Below, piece after piece: positions 1 to 25,709 of a DNA stretch of 64,000 nt. A program made the position numbers and the translations under genes. The notes beneath the pieces were generated by a model, which ran no database searches, was not told the DNA's origin, and was given only the letters and a program-made list of their open reading frames with translations. Each line of letters starts with the position of its first letter. Within the stretch, counting starts at the first letter, position 1. Source of the stretch: Styela clava (Eukaryota; Chordata; Ascidiacea; Stolidobranchia; Styelidae); the NCBI RefSeq assembly GCF_964204865.1, contig NC_135252.1, positions 22,589,383 through 22,653,382 of the forward strand. Direction: 5' to 3'.

Positions 1-758
1 ATTTTCATTCAAATTTATAAAAACATATTTTTGTGTAAGGTAACACTTTTATCATTAACGTTTTTTGTTCGATAGGGATAAAAATCGTTCTTAATAATTT
101 AAGTGAACCCCAAAATGTTTAACATGAAATGTCATGTTCCAATAGAAATCAGGGTAAAATTGACAAATATTGAAGTAATAGCCTTTTATCAAATTCTCAA
201 ATACCGGAAGAAACGACGCTCGCAGTGTCTCAAAGAAAACAAACACACCGTCAACTGCAAAAGTACAAACAATTACAATTTGTAATAATTATTAGTCTCC
301 CAAAGTGTCCAATAAGCATATAATATAAAGAATTAAAAATTTGGTTTTGTATAGTTCGGGACAGTGCCACGCTAAATGTGCTTAGTAATCATATAGCCAT
401 AAGAGGTCACCGATAATAGTGGCTCAGCAGTATTTGTCCAAGACAAATACTGGAAAAATTGCACAACAGGTTGCAAGATCTGGCGAACAGGCAAAACCTA
501 AATAACGCACATGACCTATTTATGGTTTACAGAACTAAGCAGAAATAAAATAAAATTTCTTCTCTCGCACGCAGTGAAGACGAAAAACACCCGGCTGCTA
601 CAGCCGTGTCTTTTTCGGAACAATAATTATAACATTAAGCCAAATCGCGAATTATTTTTTTATATGATCTTAAAATCAATCCCTTATTCAATTTACAGCT
701 TCCACGCGCATGACTTCAACAGGGATCAAATTTTCGCTTTTATCGCCCATTGAATAGT
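1..758. other. Left edge: no gene recognised
   Basis: No coding sequence of a known family is visible. Gene A ends at about 759 on the minus strand, so this stretch is its 3' flank. If gene A has further exons, they would lie here or beyond the left edge; I found no Hsp70-like beta-domain or lid sequence on the minus strand. A short perfect hairpin lies at 428-452 (arms CAGTATTTGTC and GACAAATACTG, 3-base loop). The open frames at 103-285 and 511-753 resemble nothing I know. Confidence 0.5.
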
Positions 759-3700
759 TCACGAAAGCGATTGTTTTAGATAACTAATCACCTTCAAATC
801 ATTTGGTGTCTCAGGAAACTCGTGAATTTTCTCATTGGGAATTTTTTTGTTCTTTGCCAAGATTTCTTTTCCAGAAACAGATACACTGTGTGGATAAACT
901 TCACTTACTTCGAATTTCTCCATCTTAAAAGAGACGAAAATACATGAAAATAAAAATGTAAAAACATTTTTATTAGATATTCGATATTGATATGAACATT
1001 AAATATCAGCACAGCCTGGTAAGTACAATCGCTTCAATATGAAATTCATACTAATGATATAGTTTTGCATGGTACTTTATATATATTATCTCCTAATTCA
1101 GAAGTGTGTAATCTGCAGCCCGCGGGCCAAACTCGGCCCACAAAGAAAAATTGGGAGAAGCGAAGCGAATCGAACAACGCATGGTATACAACTAATAACC
1201 AAAAAATGTGCCTATAGGCATTAGAAACCCCGTGTTAAATAAAGATGTGGACCGCGGTTTCACCCATTTAATCGTATCTGGCCCTCCGGCATTATGGGTT
1301 ACCAACTGCTGGCGTAATATATAAACAATAAAAATTACTTCTTTAGTTTCGAACACAATTCCCGCCTGAATAGCGGCGCCACATGCCATTGCCTCATCTG
1401 GATTAATTGACTTGTAAAATTTCGATCGGCTGAAAAACTGTTTAAGAAATGCTCGAATTTTGGGAATACGTGAACTGCCGCCAACAAGAATGACGTCATC
1501 GATCTTAAAACAAATTGTTTTATTCATTAAATATTATATAATTTGATATTATGTGGCGCTTTTTGTAATAATTTTTAGGAAATTATAGATTTAATTATTC
1601 CAGAAAATGTATTCTAGTAGTCGAAGCAAAAAGATTTCATATTTCATATATAGGTTTTAATCAATGTGCACTACCAGTCACTATTGATCAAAATTTGACA
1701 AGTCGTTATACCTCCTCTTTTCTTAACTTGTTAGACTCGCAAGCTTCTTTTATAATTTCTTCGACTTTTTCGAACAAGTTTTTATTAATTTTTTCAAACT
1801 CATCTCGATTTAGTGACAATTTGACTGACTTATTTTCAGATACGATATCCACTTCCGAACTGCAATAACAAAAAGTTATCGATAAATTTATGCAAAATTA
1901 AATAAGCTAATTGAAAAAAAACGTGGCAACCCCGGTAATGTTACTGTAATAATAAATTTAAATAGATACATGCGTTGCGTTTTTATGCAGGAGACAAGGG
2001 AGTAAGTGTGATAATGCTTGTAACACCAACATTTTGTCTTGGAAAATTGATGATGTTTCTCTGCTATTTTCGGATTCGAGTGTAAGCAACATATATTCGC
2101 ACAAAGACTACTTGAAGGGGTATAAAATTGCAAATTAATTTCCCTCCTAAATTTGCATACGAACAAAATATAATTTTAAATTGTGGTTGAGGTTTTTGAC
2201 TTTAAAAACGACAAATATGTCAAATGAGTCTTTTTGTTTTTGGATGAAAATGTTGCAAATAACATCTTTAAAATAATCATATTTCCAATCAAATATTCGT
2301 TCCTAGTTAGCATATAGTTTACGAATTACGACAATAAATCATTATCGACAATAAATAAGTCATATTAAATTATCATTCGGTAAATTCGTTTCATTGTTAA
2401 AATATCCACTAATTTCTCAAAGTATGAATTTGCTTGCTTATAACGTGCATAAGTTATTTTCATAATCTTGCAGTTGTGGGTTTTTTTGATATTATAACTA
2501 GTGATATAGCTGCATAAGAATACAATATTAACATTCGTTTTGTGCAATAGAGCTTCTTTTAGGCCATTGTCGAGTTGAACTATAATACTTAGATCTATTC
2601 AACAAAACAAAACAATAAACACAATACACTTACTGAGCCTGAAATGCCACAGATAAATTACGTTTTAGCTTTTCACATGAGTTTTTTAGACGAATTAAAT
2701 TCCTTTTTTCTTCGGTTTTGATATTGAACTCTTTACCAAAATGTTGAATCAGTTCATAATCTATACTCTCGCCTAGAAAAAAGATGAAAAATTTAATAAT
2801 AATAATTTACAATTTAAACAAATTGTAAATTAATTATAAAAATCTGAGCAAAATGCCCGACTGTCTAAATCAGGGTTTCACAAAATTTTTGGGCCGCTGA
2901 ACCCTGTATATAAACAAGAAAACAATCTCGATTTTCAAAATCGGTTTTGTTTTATATAATATATCACGAACACATTCTTATCTGACAATATTTATCAAAT
3001 ATATTTTTGTTTTCACACTAAACCGCGTGTGTTTAATTGTTACAAATACCTCCTAGACTGCAGTCTCCATATGACCAAACTATTTGTATAAGTGGGCCAT
3101 GTATTGTGGCCAAGCTTATATCCAATGACCCTCCTCCAAAGTCCAAAATAAATATTTTTTTCTCCTGATTTGCCTGCAATATTGAAAACAAGAATATTAA
3201 AATTTAAAGATTAATTATCATACCTAGCAAAGCTAAATTTGTTTTAGTTAAATTTCACCATTTTTTCTTCCCTGTTTTAGCAAATTGAAGCAGAAATGCT
3301 GCCAATATTACTAAATAATGTAAAAAGATGTTAGTGGTATTACCCTATTCATATCGATAACACGCAATTTATATTTTATATGATAACATGGCTATGATAA
3401 CAAGGCCTATACAATTGAAATATTATCATATTTTAAAAATAAATTTAAATTTCGTAATTCTTTATCATGACTAAATAGGACTATTAATTGCGGATTCCTT
3501 CAGCTAACAATTTGTGAGATGTATATGTTCTGTCTACAAAGTTTTACATTTTGTGTAAGAGCAAAATTAAAAACATTCAATAAAGTTTGAATGTTAATGC
3601 CTGGTAAATTCAACTAGGATAATGAAATTTAAAAAATCCAAAAGAGATATCTTTCAAATAATTTAATGAACGGTTTAGATGTTTAATTTAATCTTTGTAG

Positions 3701-5836
3701 TATTCATTCGCTAAAATGTAAACGGGAATAAGCTCATATTCATTTCATGATATTAATAAAGTTGGAAACAATCAAAAAATGTTAAGTAAGGTTAACTATA
3801 AAAACATATCAAACCTGCCCGTCAAATGCATAAGCAAGTGCAGCAGCCGCCGAATCAGAGATCAATTTAATGTCTTCAAAACCTGCAATTTCCCCAGCAT
3901 TTAAGGTAGCTTGACGTTGTGCATTGCTAAAACTTGAAGGAACGGAAATAACTGCTCTTTTCACTGATGCATTTAGATGCGATTCTGATAACTTCCTCAT
4001 CCTTTCTATAATCATGGCGATAACTTGTTCGGGATGTAACGTCTGTGTTTCAGTTTTTTTTTCATAAGATAACTGTAACAAATTTATTTGTCATTTTTTC
4101 ATTATAATATGTTTGGTTATTCAATCCAAAATATTTATAGAACAATGTTTATCCGTTTTCAGATGGAGGAATTGTCGTAATTTAATCTTATACCACCATG
4201 AAATATAATGATTACAATTTTGTGATTTTAACTGTATAATAAGAAAGGTTTTGCATATTACTTAGAAATGGTTGAACATCTTTTTATCAAATTATGTGTA
4301 TAAACTTTTGACTCAATTTATCTGCTGTATAATTGTAGAAAGTCAAATTTAAGAAACAAATAAAAATTTCAAAAATGATTTGAACAAAAATCATATATGA
4401 GTCATTGTCCAAATATTGGTTTACAATCGATTGACGTAAAATCCTCATCGTTATGACAACCAAACTAAAAATAAAATGATTATATTTGGATGATAAGCCC
4501 ACCGGAATCTTAATTTGATGGGCTTCATTTCCAGTTATCGGGTAGCCGACCATTATTTGAATATTATTCACAACTGGATCATCTGTCAATCTTCCAGCAA
4601 GCTGCTTTACATCTGCAAGAATATTTAAATAAATAAAGACGCGAGAATAGAAATATTAAATTATATTTTCAATGGCCTGCAAACGTAAAAGGAAAACAAA
4701 ATTGAAGCTAAAAAATATCTTTTTTTTTTGGAATGAAATTCACGAGAGAAGTTTGAATAAACGATCTCAATATTGTATTTAAATTGCATAGCTAAGCAAA
4801 GTATGATACAGCTGTTTTAACTGTTTAAAACTAATCGGCCATGACAAAAATATTATTTACAGATAAAAAATTGATAGCAATTGAAACAAATTAAAAATAG
4901 ATCGACTGTTAAAAATGAAAGACAAATATGTCGTGTTATCTAATCTTAAGAAACGTTCTAAAAATAACACTTCGTATTACATACGTTTTTAGCATTGTTA
5001 CACAAGCATGTATAAAAAAACATCGAAAAACGTCGGAACCCTTTCTTACTATCTCAATACAATCTTTTACAAAGACAGCCTGTGAGAATTGGATTGCTGA
5101 GATTTTAGAGTGTATTAGATATATTGTACCCATTCAAGCGAAACATTAGATTCATTTCAAATCTAATAAAAAGTATTTATAGTTATCTTTTAAATTGTCC
5201 AAGCTGCCCAAGTTTGGCATTAAGTGTGTAAGATCAGCTCGAATTAGACAAAAACATTACATATCTACAAATATGAATACAATAAATTTTCACACATAAA
5301 ATGGGTTGTCGAGGAGCTAATTAGTAAGTTTTAAAAATATATCTTACTGTAAAAGGTGTTGTCTGGATTAATTGGTGCTTGATGCTTTGCAGATTCTCCA
5401 AACAGACGCTCATCATCGGTAAAAGCAACGTACGCTGGTGTTAGTCGATTTTCGTGCTCATTTGGGATGATCTCAACCTAGGAAAATGGAATCTATATAA
5501 AACTATACAATGTATATACTTATCGCAAAATATCAAAATGCCATATAAAGCCTTATAAAAAACATAAACATAATATATAGCATGAAAATAAAATATTAAA
5601 TAAAAAAATACTACAAAAATTGCTTATCAAAATAAAAATAAAATGAAACTACAAATGATGATAAACGTTACAATTTAAATATATTGACAAAAGATATATT
5701 AATTTGGCAATGTTTCTGGAGCCGGTTTAAACGTAAAGTAAATATCTAAGAAATCTTATACCTTTCCATTTATTAATGCACCGACACATACAAAATTCGT
5801 CCCAAAGTCGATTCCTATGGCTATATCTTTACTCAT
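759..5836 (-). CDS. Gene A: truncated, divergent Hsp70 (NBD plus stub of substrate domain)
   Basis: Nine exons on the minus strand: 5836-5762, 5477-5348, 4612-4503, 4072-3815, 3173-3050, 2772-2634, 1859-1712, 1503-1339 and 923-792. The last reads on to TGA at 761-759. The start is the ATG giving [15 protein letters not shown]. The product is about 438 residues, against about 610-650 for a full Hsp70. The NBD runs from the phosphate-1 loop to the [12 protein letters not shown] motif. The final exon is only a weak match to the start of the beta-sandwich (KNKKIPNE), and the rest of that domain and the lid are missing. Substitutions fall at normally invariant sites: DLGTT is DFGTN, VPAYFND is VPSSFSN, and NEPTAAA is SDSAAAA, so the catalytic Glu is Asp. 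DFGGGSLD is retained. Intron positions match genes B, C and D. It could be an NBD-only protein or a decaying gene; the frame is open through all nine exons, which argues against an old pseudogene. The weak donor at the last exon makes the 3' end uncertain. Confidence 0.8.
1110..1175. repeat. Small hAT-like relic (GC-rich CCCGCGGGCC segment)
   Basis: The segment around GCAGCCCGCGGGCCAAAC stands out in very AT-rich sequence. It resembles the subterminal wording of the hAT-like elements at 8062 and 47870 (GCGGCCCGC, GCCCGCGGGCCC). No matching second end or target duplication is visible, so I treat it as a fragment. Confidence 0.35.
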
Positions 5837-8800
5837 GATGTTCTGGTTTCTCAGCAGTCAAAACATATATGTAGTAATATAATATATGGCATAAATAATT
5901 TAACAAGTTCTTTCTGAAAAAAAATGACATCATGTTGGTTAAATGAAAAAGAATTTTTGCTATACACAAAAGTTTGTATTTTTGTAATGTTAAGTTTGAT
6001 AAATCAGTTCGAATCGTGCAAGTGTATAACACCTATATAAGAAGACTTACACGATTTTATGCATGCAAATAGTTTTAGTGTAGAAAGAGACACTAGTATT
6101 AGTCCGCAGATTCAATGCATTATATACCTAAATTCACAATAATTTTAAACAGAATACAATAAATACTAATATTGTGCAAAGAAGGTTTCACAATTGAAAA
6201 AACCAAAAATGTTTTGACTTATCCACGCAATTCAATATTAATTACTGCAAAAAATAAAACGCCAGGGTCAAATGGTGCTAGAAATAGGAACATATTTTAT
6301 TATACTTCCCCGTTTTATAGCTGTGAGATTAATCAAGCGTCTAATTTCATATATCAGATAACAAATTTATACCAAATCAACCTACAAAGCTATCCGAAAT
6401 CCTATACAATAGATAATTCTCAAATAGATAACAATTAGATTATAGATAACAATTTTTAGATAACAATCATAAAAATTTTCATTTTTCTGTCGTTATTAAA
6501 GTTTGTTACATAGAAAAAAAATTCAAAGTTGTAAGCAGATACATTGAATAAATGCCCAATAAATCACGAGTGATACAAGAGACAAAAACACATTTCCTAG
6601 GGTGATCAACTGAACGTGGAGAGAATTAAAGCAAACAAAATATGTCTAGTACAATAGTGCAGCCATTTAACAAGCAGTGAACAGCTTTAAAGGGATCAGG
6701 TAGATTAAATTCAGTTTGTAAATTCAATTTCTATCATTTGTACAGAATTGAAATTTAAAGGATACTTTTATAATAACCTCCATATTTCCCCTCCGTGTAT
6801 GTAACATAAAATGTAAAAGTTCCAAGTATAGTTATTGAAAATTAAAGTTTATTTATAAAAATCTGTCGTTAACCGCAAGCGGTAAAGCATTAGTTAAACA
6901 TCGAGCCTAAAATATTTGTAGCAGACAATTGTATAAAATAACGTATAAACTAATGTTATGAAGCCGAAAAATATTTGGGTAAATATCAGGTTCGGTCTGA
7001 TTTGAAAAAAAGAGTTAACGAAAAAAGTATTTACCTTCCTGACTACTTTTTCAAACTACGGTAAAATGAACCCATTACCAAAAATACCAGCAACAAGAGT
7101 CAATTCAACAGAAACAGCAATAAAGAAAAATGATCAATATGATGTTTTCAATAAAATAGAGAAATACAGTGGATATATATATTTTTATGTAATGAAAAAT
7201 TTGCAACATATATCCGTCTATCTGGGGGAACCGTACTGGCAGATTACCAGCATTGGGATAGTAAGATCGGCTATCAAATTGAGAGATGTTTTGAATATTC
7301 CCATTGTTTCTAATGTGCTATTTTAAACGCATTTAAGTCATTTTAATCTCGTGGATACTTGTACATGTTAATATAAAATTATTTAATACTTTTAAAAGTC
7401 TGTCAAAATTAACCTTGATCACATTAAATACAGATCGGGTTGTTTCAATGTGGTGAGCTAACTAGACTCAGTAATTATATATCATTTTGACTCTATGATG
7501 CATTTCGTTATTTTATCAACGCTCATTAATTATCAGGAAAATAATGTACACACATATAGTTGCATATTACGTAATAATTCAGCATGAATATGAATAAATC
7601 GACTATTTAAAGTAAGAAGTTTAAACGAAATACTATATAAAAATTCTATTCGTATTTGTTATCATTAATTAAGGGGGTGTTTGCGGTATCTGAAATAAGT
7701 ATCAGTAAAATTATTTTGGTATTCAAGTAATTTTTGATTATCAATGAGATGATTGTAACAAAATCGATTAAGTAAGAAGAAACTTAATCTCCAGTGGAAT
7801 TCGATAAATTATAGAAACAAAATTGGCAATAGCATTTTGTCATATTAATTGCCAAGAACACCATTCGAAAACGTTATACTATGATGAAAAGGTTAATGAA
7901 AAGTTTCATGAATCGTCTTTTGTGTCTGTTTCTTTCTGTTAAAAATAAAAACAATTTTTAATGAAAACGATTTTCAAAAACTTCAATTTTTCATCTAATA
8001 CATTTTTTTTCTTCAATAGAAAAAAAAAAAAATTTTTCAATCGAAAACATTTAAGGGGTCTCAGGGGGTCTCCAACACGCGGCCCGCTAGGCATTTTTTT
8101 CCGCCCCGCGTCATGGTTGGGATTTTTAAACAAAAAACTAAAATAGTACGATGTCAACTACTAGTAAGTTTTATCGTGTCATTTATCATCAAGAGTCAGG
8201 TCTAACAAACTGTAAAAAGTGGAGCAAATATTTTTCCCTTTTATCCAGGTTCATGTTTTATTCTATTGTTATAATTCAATTATAAATGCAATAATTTCAT
8301 TTCGCAAGTTCATTATTACAAAATAAACTAGTTTCGGTCAGTCCATTGTGCCCGAAGAAATATTTGCAAAGCTAATTGCACATTTACGTCGCATACCTGC
8401 GATGCTTGGCAGTTCTCATATTCGCGACCAGTTTTTTTTTCAACTACGAAAGTTAGCAAGTCAGCCCTCCGCACACGACTAACGGACGAGCATTTGCATG
8501 TTGTCTTAAGACTAGCAAACCAACGCAATATAAAGCCAAACATCGAGACTAAATATCCAGCACAAGTAATCGAATATGTTTCATGTCTCGTTTGCTCTAA
8601 GATTCAAGTGTAATTTCAACACAATTCTTCAGATACCCATTTTTGTATCTAGTTTCTTGGTTTGGTTTCTTGGTTTTCCGCGTGGTCAATAAATTTTCCG
8701 CGACATGTTTTGAATTGAAGACCCCTGATTTAAAGCGTTATTCTGCAGCAATACTTAGTATCATTGTCTTGATAACACCAGTAGTGATCATAAAGTCACT

Positions 8801-9334
8801 TCTGTTCGGTTAATAATGCTATCAATTGCGCTACACAAAAGGCAAACACTTTACAAAGTACGTAGTTTATTCAAGTTCATATTAAATGGAATACATTTAT
8901 AAATCATGGCAACAATGCACGCCTTTTATAATATATTTTGTATGAATATCAGAGACAAGCTTTAAATTTTGATTGCAAAACTAAACCATACCTGAATGTA
9001 ACTATGTCGAAGTTCACGACTGAGGAACACGATTGTTCCAACATCTCATATTATTATTTTCAATTTATATAGAAAATTGGTAATACTTTAATTTAACAGT
9101 ATTTTACTATATTACTACCATACATCTAAATATTCTATCTTAAACTCATATGTTAAAACATGAACTTCAATATTCAGGGCTTAACTCGTTTAAAGTTTTC
9201 TTATGACGAATTGCAGAATGCGTATTTATGATAATACCAGTTGTATTTAATGCACTGAATCATTTTTGTTTGACTGCAAAGCCAGTAGCTAACTTGAAAA
9301 AAATTCTAGGTCAGTTCTGATATAAAGTTTATAT
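5837..9334. other. Spacer between genes A and B
   Basis: About 3.5 kb separates the 5' end of gene A from the 3' end of gene B. The promoter of gene A must lie near 5837-6100, but I see no clear TATA box or multi-unit heat shock element. A short run of AGATAACAAT-like repeats lies near 6418-6470. A decayed hAT element occupies about 8062-8727 (separate entry). The open frames at 6172-6438 and 7066-7326 have AT-rich, low-complexity translations that I do not recognise. Confidence 0.6.
8062..8727 (+). mobile_element. Decayed hAT transposon with C-terminal transposase fragment
   Basis: The left end reads CAGGGGGTCTCCAACACG and the right end, reverse-complemented, reads CAGGGGTCTTCAATTC, the typical terminal style of Charlie-like hAT elements. 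On the plus strand, about 8338-8570 translates to a degraded transposase C terminus: MLGSSHIRDQFF, then after one frameshift STTKVSKSALRTRLTDEHL. The S-x(4)-Q-x-FS...K-x-x-R-x-RLTDEHL pattern belongs to the dimerisation region of hAT transposases related to ZBED and GTF2IRD2-type proteins. No exact 8-bp target duplication abuts the ends; ATTTAAGG and ATTTAAAG nearby are a 7/8 candidate. It is inactive because of the frameshift and the loss of most of the transposase. Confidence 0.7.
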
Positions 9335-22397
<13,063 letters not shown>

Positions 22398-22444
22398 CTT
22401 TTTAGTGAATCCAAAAGTACTGAATCATACCCTGCGTTGCATAG

Positions 22445-22460
22445 CCTGAAATTACAGTCA
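22445..22460 (-). promoter_or_regulatory. 3' splice acceptor-like site upstream of gene B ATG
   Basis: On the minus strand, CTGTAATTTCAG ends at 22446, 48 bases before the ATG at 22397. It implies either a 5'-UTR intron or, if the organism uses spliced leaders, a trans-splice acceptor. Gene C has a similar site 36 bases before its ATG. Confidence 0.35.
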
Positions 22461-24942
22461 CGAGTTACTTCCCTTTTTACAATACAATGTACCCAGACGA
22501 AAACTATTTCGTGCTCGGAAACAGCGAATCGCGTCGTTGTTTGCTTGAGTTGTTGAGACTAACGCCCCACCAACAAACCGCGATGGAGTCGAAATAAGGA
22601 GACCGGATTGAACCGGATTGCTCATTTGAAAACAGAAAACGTGATTTACGTAGTTTCTGAGGCAAGAAATAAAACGGGAAATGATCCTAAATAGTAAAGT
22701 GTTTTGGTAGAAAATATTCCAGAAATTTTTCATTTTTTGTATATAGTTGTTAAAATCAGAATTTTATGTTGTGTCAAGCCTCGCTGATTTTATGGAATTA
22801 TATTCATCTTGAATGAAATGGATCTGGTGTATTCATGTTGATTTCGTTTAAGTTTGGTCTTTGCTTATCCCAAAATAATACAATTAACTAATGTCGATCT
22901 TTATGTAGCCATCCATACATGAAACAATCTGTAATGGTATATGAGGTATCGCATTTCTTCATATTGTCTTTCCTTTGACAATGAATAGTCACCTTTGTAA
23001 GTTGTGACCTGTTCATCCAATTGTAATATTATATACAAGTCGAGGTGTTGATTTTCTCATGCGTGAAATGACCTTATATGAATTAATATTTAAAATGCCT
23101 GAACGCGACAAACGGTGCATCTAACCAATACCACAGCGCTCCACAGCGGCACCAAGTATAGCTTATCCATTTTGGGTATTAAGAGAAGCCACCGATCAAT
23201 AATACATTGTGTTTGCTTGTAATAATTGAAGATTTAGAATAAGACTTTAGATTTAAAATTAGACAAAGCTGGATGTATTTTATTGGTATTCGTCACATAA
23301 CGACAGTCTCTATCTCTGTGTTATCGTCACTTGACAAACAGAACAATAAATTCCGCAAACAACAATAAGATCATAAGTTTTAATGTAAACAGGCGTCAGA
23401 ATTATATAAGAAATCAAATATCTTAACTCTGTGTTAAAATTAACCCATTACATATTGAATACTAAAATTATATCCGTTTATGAATTGTACTACTTTTCTT
23501 ATTTTCCTTAAATTATTTTAATTTAATCGAAAATCTCAAGAATCGATGCGCTCAAATATCATGTAATTATACAAGGGGCCAAACAGCGTCATTAAGTTAA
23601 ATTTTAATTTATTACCAAGAATTTAAAGCTTATTTAGCTATGAATATAATGAGTGTTTTTTTGCAAAACATACGTGAATCGAATATACCTATAATAAAAT
23701 TTCCAGTAGACCCAACTCCTACAACGATTCTTGCGTGTCAGCAAGGTTTGCCGCTATATCTAAGCGGCGCTTGGTAAACAGATTCAGTATTTACAAAGGT
23801 CGTATAAAGTATCGTATGACGGACGGGTAGCATCCTTTATTATCAGCGCAAACAAAGCACGAATACCCATTTGCCAGTTAAACATTTCAAAGAGGATTTA
23901 AAAGGAAAATAAAAGTGATTTTCAGTGATATTGAGGACAATGCAACTTTAACCATCCTTATGCATTTAACAGCTTCCGATTCTGTAAATGTCCTCTATAC
24001 TGCAAAATGAAATATCCATGACAAAATCAAAATGGGCATATTGATATAGGATTGGAACGTTTAAACAACGTGTTCATATGCAACGAAATTAGTACAGGCC
24101 ACCTATTTAACTGTTGTGAGGGATAAAGGTCAATGAAATGAGAAAACCGTAATAATGTTATCTGGTATTGATTATATAATACTTCATTCTTGACAAAAGT
24201 AAATTATAAATTTAAATCATAAAATACCATCATTTGAAATTCAATAAATTCTAGTGTGTCCCATGGACTCGATAGATAGCGCCAGAGATTTACAAATAGC
24301 GCTGCAAATAATCGATCCACTTCAATAGACAGAGACGCCTGTGGTAACTGAACTCGTCGACTGAATTGGAATGTTTGTGAATCGTTCCGCATTCACGATT
24401 TGAATCATAGGCAGGTAATGTTGTATGTAATATAGAGATATATGTAAATCATGTATCATGTAGAGAAGACGTGAAGCCAATTTATATGAAGAAAAGTTTG
24501 GTGAGAAATTTATGTGGTATTTAAAATATATATATATATATATTCGTTATCAGTAATCTAAAAACTTTTTACGCCTGGAATAGCCAATGTTACTATGCTA
24601 AGCAGATAATGTATGCTCTCTAGTTACAGAGAGCACAATTGCTTGGTTACAATGAGCGAACCATATGTTCTATCATAGTAATATTCTATTTTTATAAGTG
24701 CAAATTTGATCAATAGTGCAGAATTTGTATTTTATCTTGAATATTTTTCTGAATTTGATACATATAATTGTATAATATTATCGTAGTATTGTCGATAGTT
24801 GTTGCTGATAGGAAAATCTTAAGATCTGATATGAAAGCCCGTAGAGTACGATTGGATATAGGTTAATAACTAGGACGCTACAAAAATTCGGTTTTTGTAG
24901 AGCTAGGGCTCTAATTCTGTGTGGTTTGGTACATATAACATC

Positions 24943-25146
24943 GCTCCAGAAGTATTTATACCAATATAGAGGTAACTAATTTTTTTCGCCTACTGTACAT
25001 CAAGTTATCAAGTTGTGTAAAGGGATGGAAGCCTATGAGGGGGACAAAAACAGATAGTTCTCGGACTTGTAATAAATTTAAAATAGGGAAAATCGAAATA
25101 AAATGATGGTCTAACTCTAACCCGGTACATATATTACGGGAGTACC
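24943..25146. mobile_element. GGTACTCCCG-family MITE, copy 1
   Basis: It begins GCTCCAGAAGTATTTATACC and ends with ATTACGGGAGTACC, the reverse complement of the family terminus GGTACTCCCGTAGTATGTG. Internally it shares AACTAATTTTTTTCGCCTA and the CTAACTCTAA wording with the copy at 53583. No coding capacity. Confidence 0.7.
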
Positions 25147-25654
25147 TATATAATTATGTATGATAAAATCATGAAAGAGTGGTCACATTAAATATGCCGA
25201 ACATCCAACCTCCAAATTTTGTTTATGGAAAGTTTAATGTTTTTTTTTTTTTTTAATTTTTCAAACTACACATAATAATACTTTGCGTGTATGATCATCA
25301 GGCATTTTAATTATATATATGGCATAATTATGTGTTTTGTGTGCACTCTGACAAATTTATTTTGAAATATAAGGTATTGAGTAGTTGTTGTTTGGGATAT
25401 ACTTTTAGGGTGGTTTATGACTTAGTTGTCGCCACCAAAATGACAATTGTATCAATAAGCATTTTACTATTTATTTTTAATTATCTCCATTTGTGGACTT
25501 TTGTAGCTATAATTTTATATAATGTTTTAAAAAAGGAGTATGTTCTCAGATAAGATTTCCAAAGTGTGTATATGATATATCTCATCATGAGTTAACCAAC
25601 ATATTTTAGCAACTTCTCCTTGCAGGCATTCGATATCTCCACTAGACTAAGCCT

Positions 25655-25674
25655 TTGATGTAATTTTATTCAGA
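25655..25674 (+). promoter_or_regulatory. 3' splice acceptor-like site upstream of gene C ATG
   Basis: GTAATTTTATTCAG ends at 25673, 36 bases before the ATG; CTTCTCCTTGCAG lies a little further upstream at 25625. Either could be the acceptor of a 5'-UTR intron or of a spliced leader. No matching donor is obvious. Confidence 0.35.
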
Positions 25675-25709
25675 CTCATCCAGTCAAGTAGAAATTGCTC
25701 ATAAGAAAA

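Larger units (their letters stand above)
22398..25709. other. Head-to-head spacer between genes B and C
   Basis: This 3.3-kb region must hold the promoters of both divergent genes. I see no clear TATA box or full heat shock element near either ATG. A two-unit ATTCCAGAAA at 22716-22725 is the only HSE-like match and is weak. A 17-bp AT microsatellite lies at 24527-24543, a GCTCTCT/AGAGAGC hairpin at about 24615-24634, and one copy of the GGTACTCCCG MITE at 24943-25146. The open frames at 24204-24392 and 25332-25553 are not recognisable genes. Confidence 0.65.

Noticed and set aside
6172..6438. 88-codon open frame
   Set aside because: Low-complexity Asn/Tyr/Ile-rich translation that runs into AGATAACAAT repeats; the frame begins at a non-ATG codon.
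7066..7326. 86-codon open frame on the plus strand between genes A and B
   Set aside because: No recognisable domain, no homolog that I know, and surrounding sequence with no splice or promoter context; typical of AT-rich spacer.
8328..8543. 71-codon minus-strand frame
   Set aside because: It is the antisense shadow of the hAT transposase fragment, which reads sensibly on the plus strand.
22711..22730. Heat shock element upstream of gene B
   Set aside because: Only two adjacent units (ATTCC AGAAA); the neighbouring GAAAAT is out of phase. Such matches are expected by chance in AT-rich DNA.
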